A DNA stretch of 64,000 nucleotides from Takakia lepidozioides. Its lineage: Eukaryota > Streptophyta > Takakiopsida > Takakiales > Takakiaceae. The stretch is from the NCBI GenBank assembly GCA_030704615.1, contig CM060733.1:8370001-8434000 (forward strand). The letters are read 5' to 3'. A program made the position numbers and the translations under genes. Under the pieces are notes generated by a model, which worked only from the letters and a program-made list of their open reading frames with translations, was not told the origin of the DNA and did no database searches. Positions 53,901 to 64,000 of the stretch are shown here, piece after piece (position 1 is the stretch's first letter; each line of letters begins with the position of its first letter).

Positions 53901-56400
53901 GTGCAGAAGCGCTTCCTGCGTGCAGAGCCGCAGACATACCCCGGGCGTTGCGTACAAGAGCGGACATTGATGGAGGTCGCCGCGTTATGGCAGCCTTCAA
54001 CGGCCATCGCCGCCAGGAACCCCTGCTCCGCTTCCATCTCCTATAACTAAATTAACGTCGTTATAGTCCAGCGATGCGGCGAGCGAGAGCGGTGGAGGGG
54101 GAGGGTCGGAAGGGGGGGAGAGCGGGGCGATAGAGGCGCCTAGGAAAGAGAGTCAGCAACCGGAGACAGCGCGGCAGCAGGCGGCATGTGCGAGCAGCTG
54201 TACTGCCCAGATCCCGTTCGCCTGCCAGATCTAAGGCTGCGGTTCGCGCGAGCCGGATGGTAACGGACGGCAGCGGGCCGTGGGCCGGAGAGGGCAGGAC
54301 GCAAATCCCCAGTAAGATAGCTATATCACCCGCCCGGGCGGGGCCGGGGCCCACCGCCGCCCGACACAGCCCGGCACCCGCGCCAGGGCTTGTGCCCCCA
54401 ATTCGCAGCACTGCCATCTGGATTAGCGAGCCCCCCGTTTTGTCATCCATGCCTTCATCCACCGCTCATCCACGGCGCGGATCCGAGGCCACCTACCAGC
54501 CTAGCTAGGGCTGCGGGACTGGAGCGGAAGATTCGGGATCGCTCTCGTACGTGCGACCAGCAGGTGGCAGAGCGGCTGACCGGTAACGCAGGTAGTGCCG
54601 TCTTGGAAGCCGACCGGGGACCGGTTGCAGCAGGTGTGCCAGGCTTGCTCCGTCCTTTCTACCGTTAGATTTCTCATCCATTCGCCCTTCGCGACGGCAG
54701 AGATCATCCATGGTGCGTTCATCCCCGCAGCTGGCCGGGAATAAAAAATGATTAAAGCCGATCTGAGAATCGAACATAAATTCCCTGCCGTGAATGCAGA
54801 TCAAGTGGGGGGGGCCCACCAGCAGCGGGTCCGCCTCAGGGGGCTGCCAGATGTCAGTCGCGACAGGTGGGCAGGCACAACGATCGCCAGCAGCCGGTGA
54901 GTTCCCGGTCACTGGAAGTGCCGCCGTCGAATCTAGCGCCAGCGATTCTCATTAACCAGCGCCAGTTAGTTAGCCCACCCCGGGTTACCGTCTGACGACG
55001 GGTCGCGCTCCGGGTTATTTATCTGACCCCGTGCCAGATTGTCAGCCCCTGTAACTCACCGGCTGTAGCCGGTGCGCGGTGTGTGGGGAAAGGAAAAAGT
55101 GGCGAAACCGGGGAGGCGAAAGTGGGGGGATGTCACATACAAACCCTACAGCGCGGGCAGTGTGGCGCTTTTGTGTCGGCAAATCTGACGACATAAGGAA
55201 CCTTGTGACAGACACCCTTGCGCGCCGCGGCCTTTGTCAACCCTAATCTGACGTCCTATGGTCGCCAGCTCGGCGCTCACACGGATGGCCAGGTCACGCT
55301 ACCGGACGCTCCGGTCTCCAGCTGGGTCTACCAACTGCTCTCACTGGTCGCACGTGTCAACAAATCCCAGTTTATTTTATTCCTCCGTATAATATATTCC
55401 AGCTGTCATCAGTTTCCAGTGGATGAATGTGGCCTATTCTCTGTTGTGTTCATTCGTTGCCATTTCATTATCGTATTTCGTTCGTTGATAAAAATTAGAG
55501 TGATGCTCCTAACCCGGTTGTTTACTAGCACCCTGCATATTGAGCTGTGGGTCGGGGGGGTTCAAGGTTCAATCCCTTGTAGTCGGCCTTTGGTTCTGGG
55601 TTGTGGTTGGGGCCAGGGCTCTGCGGGTATCACCATTTCTGACTACCGCTGGTTCCGGGTATGTGTAATCTTTTTATTTCAGGATTTCGGGCCTGTCATT
55701 AGCAGTGTTTTCTTTCTGGCGAAAATCACCAGATTTCGACCTGGAAGTGGGTCACCTACTTCTACAGAGGAATTATGGGGGCAAAAATTTCGCCAAAAAG
55801 CGCCAGTAGCAGGAGCCTAATATTGCAAGCATAGATCAACAAAAACGTGGCACCTGGTATATAGCCACTTTTCTAACCCTGCCTCCTTCATATCTCGCCA
55901 CATGGCACTCTAGAGAACTTACATGTGGCCCTGCCTGCGATTTTGGAAAAATCGAAAAAGAAAAACACTGGAAGTTATTATACTACTTGCCAGTTCCAGG
56001 TATTGGTCCAGCATAAATACTACCTGCCCATATGATTAGGATATCAACTGAAGTACATGTGTGTATGTATGAAAATTTTTGGCACTAACGCAATAAATAT
56101 TCAAAGGGGTTTAGTTTTCCCCCCTTTAATATATTTATATATATATTGCATTTATTCCAAAATTGTGGGCAAAAAAAAAAACCCCCTTTTTGCACCATGA
56201 GGGCTACACACCGTAGTCAGTGAAGGGTGATCAAGTACCTGATGCTAAAGTGCAGCAGTGTGCTCATAGAGAGAGGACCTCTCGAAACAGCTTAGCTCTG
56301 TCCGAGAGACTTCCAAAAAATATCTAAGCCTGCAGCTGAGATTACCGAGGAGCTAATCTACATCTACGCTTTAACGGCTTTAACGGAAATTTAGCGTGGA
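50911..56400. other. GC-rich upstream region, no supported gene
   Basis: 51180-52000 and 53470-55350 are strongly GC-rich with many CpG. Long open frames on both strands there are the natural result of base composition. None carries a motif. 55830-56230 is AT-rich (TATATATATAT at about 56132). I see no tRNA or rRNA. Confidence 0.45.
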
Positions 56401-56779
56401 AGTAGTGGCGGGGTGCTTGACGTGTTTCCAGTTCACATCTCTCTCAAATTTCGGCGAGGCAGTGGAGTGGAGCTCTGAGGTCTCTCTAGTGCTGAGGGGG
56501 GAGAGCGTTCCAAACAGTGTTCCTGCTCGTCGCTTTGACAAATGATGCCATGGCAGGCCCACGTCGCTCTGAATGTTGCATGGATCGCTGGCGCCTGCCC
56601 TGGGGTTCTGTGACAATCTGCAACACATTTTGCCCAAGTTTTTTTCGACTCTGTTAAAAGGTCTTTGTACACCATTGCCAACAAAGCGGAGGTACTGATT
56701 GTCTCCTTGCTAAAGGTCTTTTACATCTAGCACGCCATAAGTGCCATAACATAGATGCGCGAAGAGTCTCGAAGACCGG

Positions 56780-57073
56780 ACATGGAAAGGATAACCCATG
56801 AGCCTTCCGAGACTATATATTGAAAGAGGGATGGGGAAACCAAGATGGCGGTGCCTCCTCTGGAACCTTCGGAAGTTGGTTTCCAGAGGGAGTTTGCCCG
56901 TGGCCAGAGATTATCTGAGAGAGAAGCAATTTTCCCTAAATCAAGTTTGTGTTCTTGTAGGAAGAGAATTGCTTCTTTTCAAAGGTAAGGGGATAGAAAA
57001 TTCTTAACACAAGCGTGCTTTGGGGAAGCATTATCCGCCCCAAGGACCCTGATGTTCCAAGAGGCCATGTCAA
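56780..57073 (-). pseudogene. LINE ORF2 endonuclease N-terminus
   Basis: MASWNIRVLGADNASPKH, a stop (TGA) after LSPYL, then the same frame continues KEAILFLQEHKLDLGKI and GSRGGTAILVSPSLF. This is the start of an exonuclease-endonuclease-phosphatase domain: N in WNIRxLG and E in LQEHKL are the metal-site residues. The endonuclease nicks target DNA in LINE integration. The frame is lost near 56770, and the remaining domains are absent. Confidence 0.6.
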
Positions 57074-57542
57074 TCAACATGGGGGTGGAAGGCAAGGCTG
57101 AGATGATCAATCTCATTGGATGGCTTGTGACGTCTTAGACAATGGAATTTAACCCGCTTATCAGAAGGGAGGAGGCTATTTACCCAGATGTAGGGGCTGG
57201 GAGGTGAGGGAGGTATTCTCGAAATTTGAACCATGATGAGGTGGGAGATGTCCGATTGGGTATTTGAGAGAATCTGATTTGGGTGCGGGGGTGTGGCAAA
57301 AATGGGATTTGGGGAAAGTTTTTTGAAAAAGGTTGAGCTACGTGTGCTAAGGATGGGAGGGTGATGAAGGTCAGAGAGGCAAGGGAGGTTTGAGGGGGAT
57401 GTACCTGCAGGCAGGTTGATAGCCGGGAGGATTTTCTTGGTGGATTGCCTAGCAGCAGCAGACGGGTGGATACATAGAACCCAACATCTCTTCCTATCCT
57501 TGGAGTCAGCCTGGAACAGAACTAATGGCAGGGGCTGGGGGC

Positions 57543-59841
57543 TTACCTAGAGAGAGGAGAACCCGCCTCGTGGGTGGCATTTGGCGGGGGGGCCAGGTGT
57601 GGGGAAGCCATAGGTATGGAGAAAGAGCCAATTGCCGCTTGAACTTCTTGGATGGAATGGAGCAGATTGGCTGACCTCCGATTGTCATCTGCAGATTGGG
57701 TCCTGATTTGGCTTACTTGGCCCTGAGGCTCCTGTCGGGGTGGGGCCTCCTCTTCTCTTGCCAGTGGCTGCATCCCTGGGGAGCCACTTGAGGAAGATGA
57801 TTCAGAGGGAATCCCTCTGAGGTGATCTCTTGTTCTCTGTAGTTCGTCTTGATGGTTAATATCCGTCATGCATTGGTCCAACAGCCTGGAGAGGAGGGAA
57901 AAGGCATTGATAGCACATCCTTTTCCCTAATGTGGGCTGGCTGCTTGCCCCATGGTTTCCCCAAACAGTCTTCCCTGATCCACCATGACTTGCCTGGGGG
58001 GTGTGGTAGATGTCTGCATCCTCCATCAGAGCCAACACCTGGGTGTTAGGCCTGCAGTTTAAATATGGGTGTTCTTCCACATACACCCCCCAGGTGATAG
58101 TCGAGGATGGTGAAATGAGATAGCACGGTAGATGATTGGCAAAGAAATCTTGGATTTTAGCCATGAGCATGCACTGAGGGCTGCTATTGGGGGATACTTT
58201 TCAATGAAACTTAACACATCTTGATTGGTGATCCACGGAGATTCCAGATCACGCCTATCTTCAGATGTAATGAGGATTGAGGCTGGGGGCCTATTTTGAA
58301 GACAATGGGGGTAACACAAGAGGATTTGGGAGTCTCGTTGGTGGACAAGGCTGAGCAGCCTGGCAGCACAAGGTCTTGGAAGGATTGTATGGATTTTAGA
58401 ACAATGATGGCCACCATCGGACTGCCTGCAATCGCTGAAGGAGAGAGCTTCATAGTAGGGTCCGCCTCTTGGGAGAAAGGAGCTGAGGGAGGTGGTGGGA
58501 GATTGGAGGCCTGCGCTGTGACGAGGGGGGGACACTTGTCGACGATAGGAGGGGCAGTCAGTGAGCAGTTAGCCTCTAGATGCATAGGATCCAAGGGGTC
58601 TTTTTGTTTTTTGGCAATGTGTACTGGACTAAATTGCACAAGATCAGCAGATAGAGATGGGTTTTGGTGATAGCAGAGAGTGTGAGGGAAAGGGGGGGTT
58701 AGCTGGAAGAGGTGGGGGGGGGAGAGAGAGAGGCAGGATGGAACTGAGAAGAGGCGTGTGGGTTAGCCGTAGGCCCTACATTTGGAGACCTTTTTCTCTT
58801 ACTGAAAGGGCAATTGACCTTGATGTGTCCATGCTTTCCACAGCCAAAGCATGCTAAGTAAGATGCATCTTCAATCAACCGAATTGTGAAGTAGTTTCCC
58901 TCAGTGTCGATTGGCAGTCTCACATAGTCAGGCAGCACTGCTTCATAAGGCATCATCAACTCCATTTTGGGGCAGCCATCTTCATTCATTTTTGTTGCGA
59001 TGGTGGCCGATTTCCATGATGGCATTTTCTTGAGGACATCTGTGTTCATGAGGGGGTCAAATATCCCCAGACAGCCCAAGTATTCTCCAAAATGGTTGGC
59101 AATGTCTGGCAAATTTGCCAGGTACTGATCTAGGATAAATCTGGCAAATTTGCCAGGTACTGATCTAGGATAAATGGTATAGAAACGACTCTAGGCCCCC
59201 ATAACTTGTCGTTTTTGTTGCCCAGCTTAGACGACCAAGGAAAGATATTTACGTTAAAGCCCTTGGTTGAATTGCATAGCCTTGGCTGCCGCTACAGCTG
59301 ATTCAAACATTACTGAAAAGAATCCTCGCCCTTTGGCAATGCAGAAGTGATGGTTAAGCTCTCCCGGGCCCCCGAGGTAGCGGATCGCCCAGTCCCTCAC
59401 ATAGGATCTCTTAACCTTTCTGCCAGGAAAGTGTAGCAAAACACCAGAGTTCTCCATACCTGGGATTCTGATGTGCAGGTCCTGTATATCCATCTTGATA
59501 AGGGGAAATACATTGTTCATTGCCCGCTGCTCCTCCAATGAAAAACTCTCTTCTTCTGGCACTGGAGGGGAGAGGCACTGCTCCTGGATGGGCGGGGGCC
59601 TTGCCTCACTGATGTGGACTTTCGGGGGCTGATCCGTCAAGGTGGCGAGAATTGCTTAGGCCTGTAAATCTGCCTTGTACTGGCCAAACTTTCTTGGTGG
59701 GCCCTGTAGAAGCCCCGGGTTGAGCTGGGCTAGGACCCAGTAGGTGGGTGCCTGCTTGACTGACCCGAATGGCATGCAACGAGGCCAGTCTAAGGACTTG
59801 GAGCGATGGAACATGGTATTCGGAGCCATGGCAGGCAACAC
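57543..59841 (-). pseudogene. LINE ORF1 (DUF4283-like, CCHC knuckle), broken
   Basis: From MAPNTMFHRSKSLDW (59826) the frame is open to 59254 except for one TAA near 59656. It includes GRKVKRSYVRDWAIRYLGG and KGRGFFSVMFESAVAAAKAM, a DUF4283-like pattern. A disrupted stretch with a 35-bp tandem duplication follows. Then 59112-58699 has LPDYVRLPIDTEGNYFTIRL and the knuckle CFGCGKHGHIKVNC, followed by a Ser/Pro-rich tail. Remains of a Pro/Gln-rich C-terminus go on to 57543 in several frames. ORF1 proteins bind the LINE RNA. Confidence 0.6.
59106..59175. repeat. 35-bp perfect tandem duplication with internal palindrome
   Basis: Two adjacent copies of a 35-bp unit beginning with the palindrome CTGGCAAATTTGCCAG and ending GGATAAAT. 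It breaks the LINE ORF1 frame. The identity of the two copies shows that the duplication is recent. Confidence 0.9.
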
Positions 59842-60077
59842 AGAAAGAGGTGCAGGGGAAGGATCGGGGACTCTGATAAAGACAGTAATGACTGAACTGT
59901 AATCAGCTAGAGAGGAGAAAAAGAGATAGGGAATTGAGGGAGCTAAACTGAGAACTGAGAGCTAGACTAGAAATTGAAGAAACAGCCTGACTCTACAGGG
60001 AGATTTAAGCTGGCAATGCAGACCCTCTATTGGCTCTACTGTGGATAGGGATGTCGAGTGGAGCTGGAGCCAGGATG

Positions 60078-60095
60078 AACCCTAAACCCTAAACT
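60078..60095. repeat. Short telomere-type CCCTAAA repeat
   Basis: AACCCTAAACCCTAAACT, two and a half units. Plant promoters also carry such telo-boxes. It lies at the presumed 5' end of the LINE. Confidence 0.7.
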
Positions 60096-60359
60096 AACAC
60101 TACAAGAGATGAGCATTTTTAGGACTACGGCTTTTGCGGAGTCATAAAAACGGCATTAGGTACACGACTACAGAACGCTAAAATGCGTTGCAGTCATAGT
60201 TTTATCACTCTATAGTAATGGATATCACTACATGACTCCGGAAAGGTAGGGAGCATTGGTCAAACATTGTTGACCATGATGACAGGGATGGTTTATATGA
60301 CTCGCGTCATATGGAGGACTACACGTGGATGAATTTTCTCATTGGATAAGTTCATTCAT

Positions 60360-60620
60360 CAATGATCAAAGTGCAAAAGGTTAAAAAAAATTCAAAAAGT
60401 TGCTTATAGGGTTGCCCATTAGGGTGCCAGCCGTGAACAGAGGGCTAGGACTTGGCCTCCTTTTGGGGTTTTTTTGTCTCCTGCCACACCATATGTTTTC
60501 TTAGTATCCACAAGCCTAGAGCATGGAACGCAACGATCGCAAGATGTGCAGGGGCGTGGGATGGAGGCTTTGTAGACCTATTCTTGAGCATGCAGGAAGG
60601 GGAAAAGATAGACACAACAA
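60360..60620 (+). repeat. Repeat copy with PPR scrap, first
   Basis: AAAGTGCAAAAGGTTAAAAA, GGTTGCCCATTAGGGT and TTTGTCTCCTGCC landmarks lead into a PPR-derived end (TGGAACGCAACGATCGCAAG, GGGATGGAGGCTTTG). A direct copy lies at 61000-61240. Confidence 0.7.
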
Positions 60621-60999
60621 GGCACTACAACACACTATGGTTTTCAGCACCGTCGGTATTTTACTATGAATTTCACTATTTGCCACTTTTCACTATTTCT
60701 AGCACCACGTAGTGAAATGTGCTGATATTAATAGAACAATTCACTACAACTATCAAAAGTTTCATTACGGAGTCCTTTATTCTACCACCCCTAAGTCAAA
60801 CATTGACAGCTGTAATTATGAAAATATAATTTATAATGTATATTTCAATTTCAATAGCTCAAAGTGAAAGTTTTTACTAGCAAGTGTTCAAACCAGCCCA
60901 ATGGTAATATATTTTACTACCACTATCAAATGTTTGTTTACGTGATGTTTTGGTTTTCTAGACAAGTCTGGTAGCAGGATTTTAGCCTTTGACCTAGAA
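60621..60999. other. AT-rich DNA with CACTA-like words
   Basis: CACTACAACACAC, TTCACTACAACTATC and CACGTAGTGAAATG recur, but I find no paired termini. No gene. Confidence 0.4.
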
Positions 61000-61240
61000 T
61001 GAATCAAAGTGCAAAAGGTTAAAAAGTCAAAAAGTTGCTAATAAGTTGCCCATTAGGATTTAAAAAGTTAAAAAATTGCTAATAAGGTTGCCCATTAGGG
61101 TAATCGTGAACACAAAGGAGGGTTGGGACTTGGCGTTTTTTTTGTCTCCTGCGCCACACCATGTAGCCGAGGGATGGAACGCGATGATCGCAGGATATGC
61201 AGGGCCGTGGGATGGAGGCGTTGAGCAAATGATGCAGGAA
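61000..61240 (+). repeat. Repeat copy with PPR scrap, second
   Basis: Same landmarks as 60360-60620, with the TTGCCCATTAG block doubled. The end reads WNAMIAGYAGPWDGG, recognisably the WNAMLAGYAQQG...GMEA part of the PPR family elsewhere in the window. Confidence 0.7.
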
Positions 61241-61454
61241 GGAGGAGAGGAGGAGGAGATGAGACGAGGAGAAGCTCGCAACATTCTTGCGAGCTCGCCG
61301 TTCTTGGGAGAGTTAGCTTGGTCTTAGCAGGCATGTTTCAATCTCTGCCTACTCAGCTGCACCGTGGTGGTTCGATCTCACAGACCAATCCGACATTACC
61401 TGACTACAGACACAAGCAGCACACACAAGAGGTTCTTTTGGGTTGATGGTCAGT

Positions 61455-62432
61455 CAAGTCATGACACAAGCTCAAGGACAATATGGTGAGGGCACCTTCT
61501 TCTTTGACCTATTTCAACCTGTTTTGCCCTCTCACAAGTGAAGTGGGAGGGATTGCGGATGGTGGCTTAAAGTGTATGGAGGAGGAGGCAATTGTGAAGA
61601 GCAACCCATGTGTTTCTAAGGTGAACCAGATAGATCTTACAGATATTGAGCACACAGAGAGCCTTAATGGGAAGGTATTGGAGACGGTGGTAGAGTCTCT
61701 TCTTGAGAGGACATTGGGAGATAAGATGCATGCTGAAACTTTGAGCTTCCAAGAAGGTATGCTGTTACAGGGGAAAACCCTCAGTCGCCAGCAAATGATG
61801 GCCTCCCTATGTGCAGAGAGTTCCTCTCTCCCAGTTGACCCAAGCATGGATCAGCAGTTGTCCCATAGAGAGGTATGCAGTCTTTTATGCTCTTTCTGAC
61901 TTGACTGTTTCAGCCAGGGTCTACCCTCTCTCTCTCTTACTCATGCGTTCCCTTTTTTGGGATTGTTGTAAGCAATTCAGCACTCTTGATCTGGTTTTAT
62001 ATATTGCGGTTCAAAGCCTTACAATAGCTCCAGAAAGGCATCCTGCAGGGAGTACGCCCTTAATGTATTATGGCCAAGGGTTACAGCTGGTGGCATATCC
62101 TTTGTCTTCATTTCTGATGTGTGTGTGCCTGGCCCCAGCCCGAGAGCATGTATGAATCAATTGCTGAATGTCCAAGCAAAGCATTCTTATCAGAGAGACA
62201 AATTTGGGATGAGGCACATGCACTTATCACACATAAAGAGAATCCTTTGAAGGAGCAGGAGCTGATGCCCAAAGTGGTAGGCCAAGAAGAGGAGGAAGCT
62301 CCTATGTCAGTGACAAAGAAAAGAAAGCGTATGCTTGCATCCACTCCTGTTGATTCTGGTGGCCGCCGAATCCGACCTCGCCCTCTTGACACCAACCAAC
62401 CCATTCATGTGTTTGTCGAAGGTCGTGATAAG
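61455..62432 (+). pseudogene. Unknown spliced gene fragment
   Basis: It begins with an 80-bp stretch that is the inverse of 2218-2297 at the 3' end of the transposase-like gene; both copies keep one frame reading GEGTFFF(D/N)LFQPVLPSH. A frame then runs to 61872 (DIEHTESLNGKVLETVVES, LERTLGDKMHAETLSFQEG), ending at a GTATGC donor. Intron 61873-62138 leads to a second exon 62139-62432 (SMYESIAECPSKAFLSERQI, KKRKRMLASTPVDSGGRRIR, NQPIHVFVEGRDK), ending at a GTGAGA donor. The KKRKR run could be a nuclear signal. I do not recognise the protein. The shared piece suggests it may be a relative of the SWIM/MULE family C-terminal region. Downstream it is joined to PPR sequence. Confidence 0.45.
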
Positions 62433-62481
62433 GTGAGAACCTCTCTCTCCTCTGTGATGTGGGTTTCTTGTTGTTCTACTT

Positions 62482-63280
62482 TGTCCCATGTGTGCATTGC
62501 AATGCTTGTGCAAGCTTGGCAGCCCTTGAGAAGGGCAAAGAGGTGCATGGGGATATCATCAAAGCTGGAATTGTACCTAATGTCATTCTAAACACTGCCC
62601 TGGCAGCTCTGGAAAGGGGGAAGGAGGTCCATGGTGACATCTTCAGAGCTGGAATTGTACCAAATGTCATTCTGAACAATACCCTAGTGGACATGTATGC
62701 AAAATGTGGGTGCATCGAGGATGCAAAGGGAGTGTTCAACACTATGGCTGAACGAGATGGTGTCATGGAGTGCGATGCTTGCAGGGTATGCACAATAGGG
62801 TCGTGGGATGGAAGCTTTGGAGACCTATGAGCAAATGATGGGGGAAGGGGTTCAGCCGGCCACATCACGTTTGTATGCATTGCAGGCCTGGCAGCCCTGG
62901 AGAAGGGCAAAGAGGTGCATGGGGATATCATCAAAGCTGGAATTGTACCTAATGTCATTCGAAACACTACCCTAGCAGCTCTGGAAAAGGGGAAGGAGGT
63001 CCATGGTGACACCTTAAGAGCTGGAATTGTACCAAATGTCATTTTGAACAATACCCTAGTGGACATGTATGCAAAATGTGGGTGCATCGAGGATGCAAAG
63101 AGAGTGTTCAACACTATGGCTGAACGAGATGTGGTGTCGTGGAGTGCGATGCTTGCAAGGTATACACAGCAGGGATGTGGGATGGAGGCTTTGGAGACCT
63201 ATGAGCAAAAGATGGGGGAAGGGGTTCAGCCCGGCCACATCATGTTTGTGTGCATTGCAGGCCTGGCAGCCCTAATTTAA
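62482..63280 (+). pseudogene. PPR fragments, tandemly duplicated
   Basis: Two direct copies of about 400 bp (62482-62880 and 62882-63280). Each has a shortened PPR unit (KGKEVHGDIIKAGIVPNVI, then a jump back to LAALEKGKEVHGD), a full unit LVDMYAKCGCIEDAKGVFNT, and MAERD. The second copy keeps VVSWSAMLARYTQQGCGMEA, while the first is frameshifted after MAERDGV. A stop follows GLAAL in the second. PLS-class PPR, organelle RNA-binding by family. Not a functional gene, because neither a start nor an E or DYW domain is present. Confidence 0.75.
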
Positions 63281-63468
63281 ATCAGGCACCTCAACCATGA
63301 CCACAGCTTCTAAAAGAGGATCAAGAGAGGGAGTCCATAATGCCTCTTTTGGCTCTTCTAGGCATGTGAAGATGCTTTGTGAGGCAGGCATACTGAAAGA
63401 GGCTCTACAACCTTTAAACCAAGGAGCATTTCAGCAGATTCAGATATGTATGTCTGTCTCTTGCGTAA

Positions 63469-64000
63469 GTGCGTCAAGAAGCTGGAAAGCAGGTGCACAC
63501 TCACATTATCCAAAGTGGATTCACGCCAAGTGTTTTTCTCCTCAACACCCTTGTGAACATGTATGTTAAGTGCAGGAGCATCATGAATGCACACCGAGTG
63601 TTCAACGGAATGCCTCAACGAACTTTGATCACATTGAATATAATGTTGGCAGGATTTAACATGGGTGTGGTAGGAATGCTTTGGAGACCTATGAGCAAAT
63701 GTTGCGCGAAGGGCCGGTGAAGCCCAACCACATCACCTTTGTTGGTGTTTGCAATGCGTGTGCAAGCCTGGGAGCCCTGGAAAAAGGGAAAGAGGTCCAT
63801 GCTGACATCGTCAAAGCTGGAATTGTACCAGATGTCATCCTAAAACTGACAGGTTTGCCAAATGTGGGTGCATTCAGGATGCGAAGGGAGTATTCCACAC
63901 TCTGGCTGAACGAGATGTGGTGTCGTGGAACGCGATGCTTGCAGGGTATGCACAGCAAGGGTACGGGATGGAGGCTTTGGAGACCTATGATGGGGGCAGG
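63469..64000 (+). pseudogene. PPR fragments at the right edge
   Basis: A different PPR unit (GKQVHTHIIQSGFTPSVFL, LVNMYVKCRSIMNAHRVFNG, MPQRT) is followed, after a frameshift near 63670, by the common family units NHITFVGVCNACASLGALEK, KGKEVHADIVKAGIVPDVI and, frameshifted again, VVSWNAMLAGYAQQG. The last runs off the window. At least three frameshifts. Confidence 0.75.

Larger units (their letters stand above)
56400..60090 (-). mobile_element. Decayed plant LINE (non-LTR), 5' half
   Basis: On the minus strand an ORF1 (59841 down to about 57540) and the beginning of an ORF2 endonuclease (57070 down to about 56780) follow each other, as in plant L1-type LINEs. No reverse transcriptase is found below 56780, so the element is 3'-truncated, which is unusual for LINEs and implies later deletion. 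The 5' side ends near a short CCCTAAA repeat at 60078. Confidence 0.6.

Noticed and set aside
53477-54912. Overlapping ORFs of 90-135 codons in GC-rich DNA
   Set aside because: Same reason: composition-driven, in opposite strands, no domain or splice pattern.
55561-55600. GGTTCAATCCC resembling a tRNA B box
   Set aside because: No A box or pairing acceptor stem at the proper distance.
60090-60720. CACTACAAGAG and GTAGTGAAATG as possible CACTA transposon ends
   Set aside because: The words do not pair at two ends with a 3-bp duplication, and no transposase is nearby.

Overview
This window is nuclear DNA of a land plant with a large, repeat-filled genome. Evidence: a cytochrome P450 of the plant-only CYP78A family with its conserved single intron, PLS-type pentatricopeptide (PPR) fragments at both ends, Ty3/gypsy elements with a plant-type 'D-G-G-S' protease, plant-type LINE pieces and GT-AG introns. 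Two families here (a SWIM-finger MULE-transposase-like protein and a permuted methyltransferase-like protein) I associate from memory with mosses, liverworts, lycophytes and ferns rather than seed plants. I cannot name the species.

Layout. 1-230: PPR fragment (minus). 230-2270: three copies of a non-coding repeat. 1259-5510: a SWIM/MULE transposase-like gene on the minus strand, broken by two in-frame stops, frameshifts and a 1.2-kb DNA element (2639-3856) with a 10-bp target duplication. 6038-16090: the 5' part of a Ty3-type element whose 5' LTR is split by a 7.5-kb DNA transposon (6659-14145). 16091-21480: a mosaic holding an ATP23 metalloprotease fragment, a second methyltransferase-gene copy, a gag fragment and a pol-LTR fragment. 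21480-23930: sparse DNA with a LINE fragment. 23932-37265: a nearly complete 13.3-kb Ty3/gypsy element with two 1043-bp LTRs, an extra ORF before gag and about 4 kb of extra coding sequence after integrase. 38308-40290: a truncated relative of the 7.5-kb transposon with a third methyltransferase-gene copy. 40351-42700: integrase fragment and an inverted repeat copy. 43350-48600: no recognisable gene. 48618-50571: CYP78A, the only clearly intact host gene. 50900-56400: GC-rich, no supported gene. 56400-60090: a decayed LINE. 60360-64000: repeats, an unknown spliced fragment and PPR remnants.

The most interesting object is the 7.5-kb transposon. It has terminal inverted repeats made of the 8-mer CATGAGCN, a 10-bp target duplication, and near both ends (and inside) palindromes with the core TTTCGGCGCCGAAA spaced about 63 bp apart, which is six helical turns. 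It carries a gene related to beta-class (permuted) amino-methyltransferases, with the SAM-binding motif I at the C-terminal side and a changed catalytic motif (DIPD in place of DPPY). Three copies of this gene occur in the window, each broken in a different way. The association of palindrome arrays, TIRs and a methyltransferase-like gene is seen in the sequence; any functional link between them is inference.
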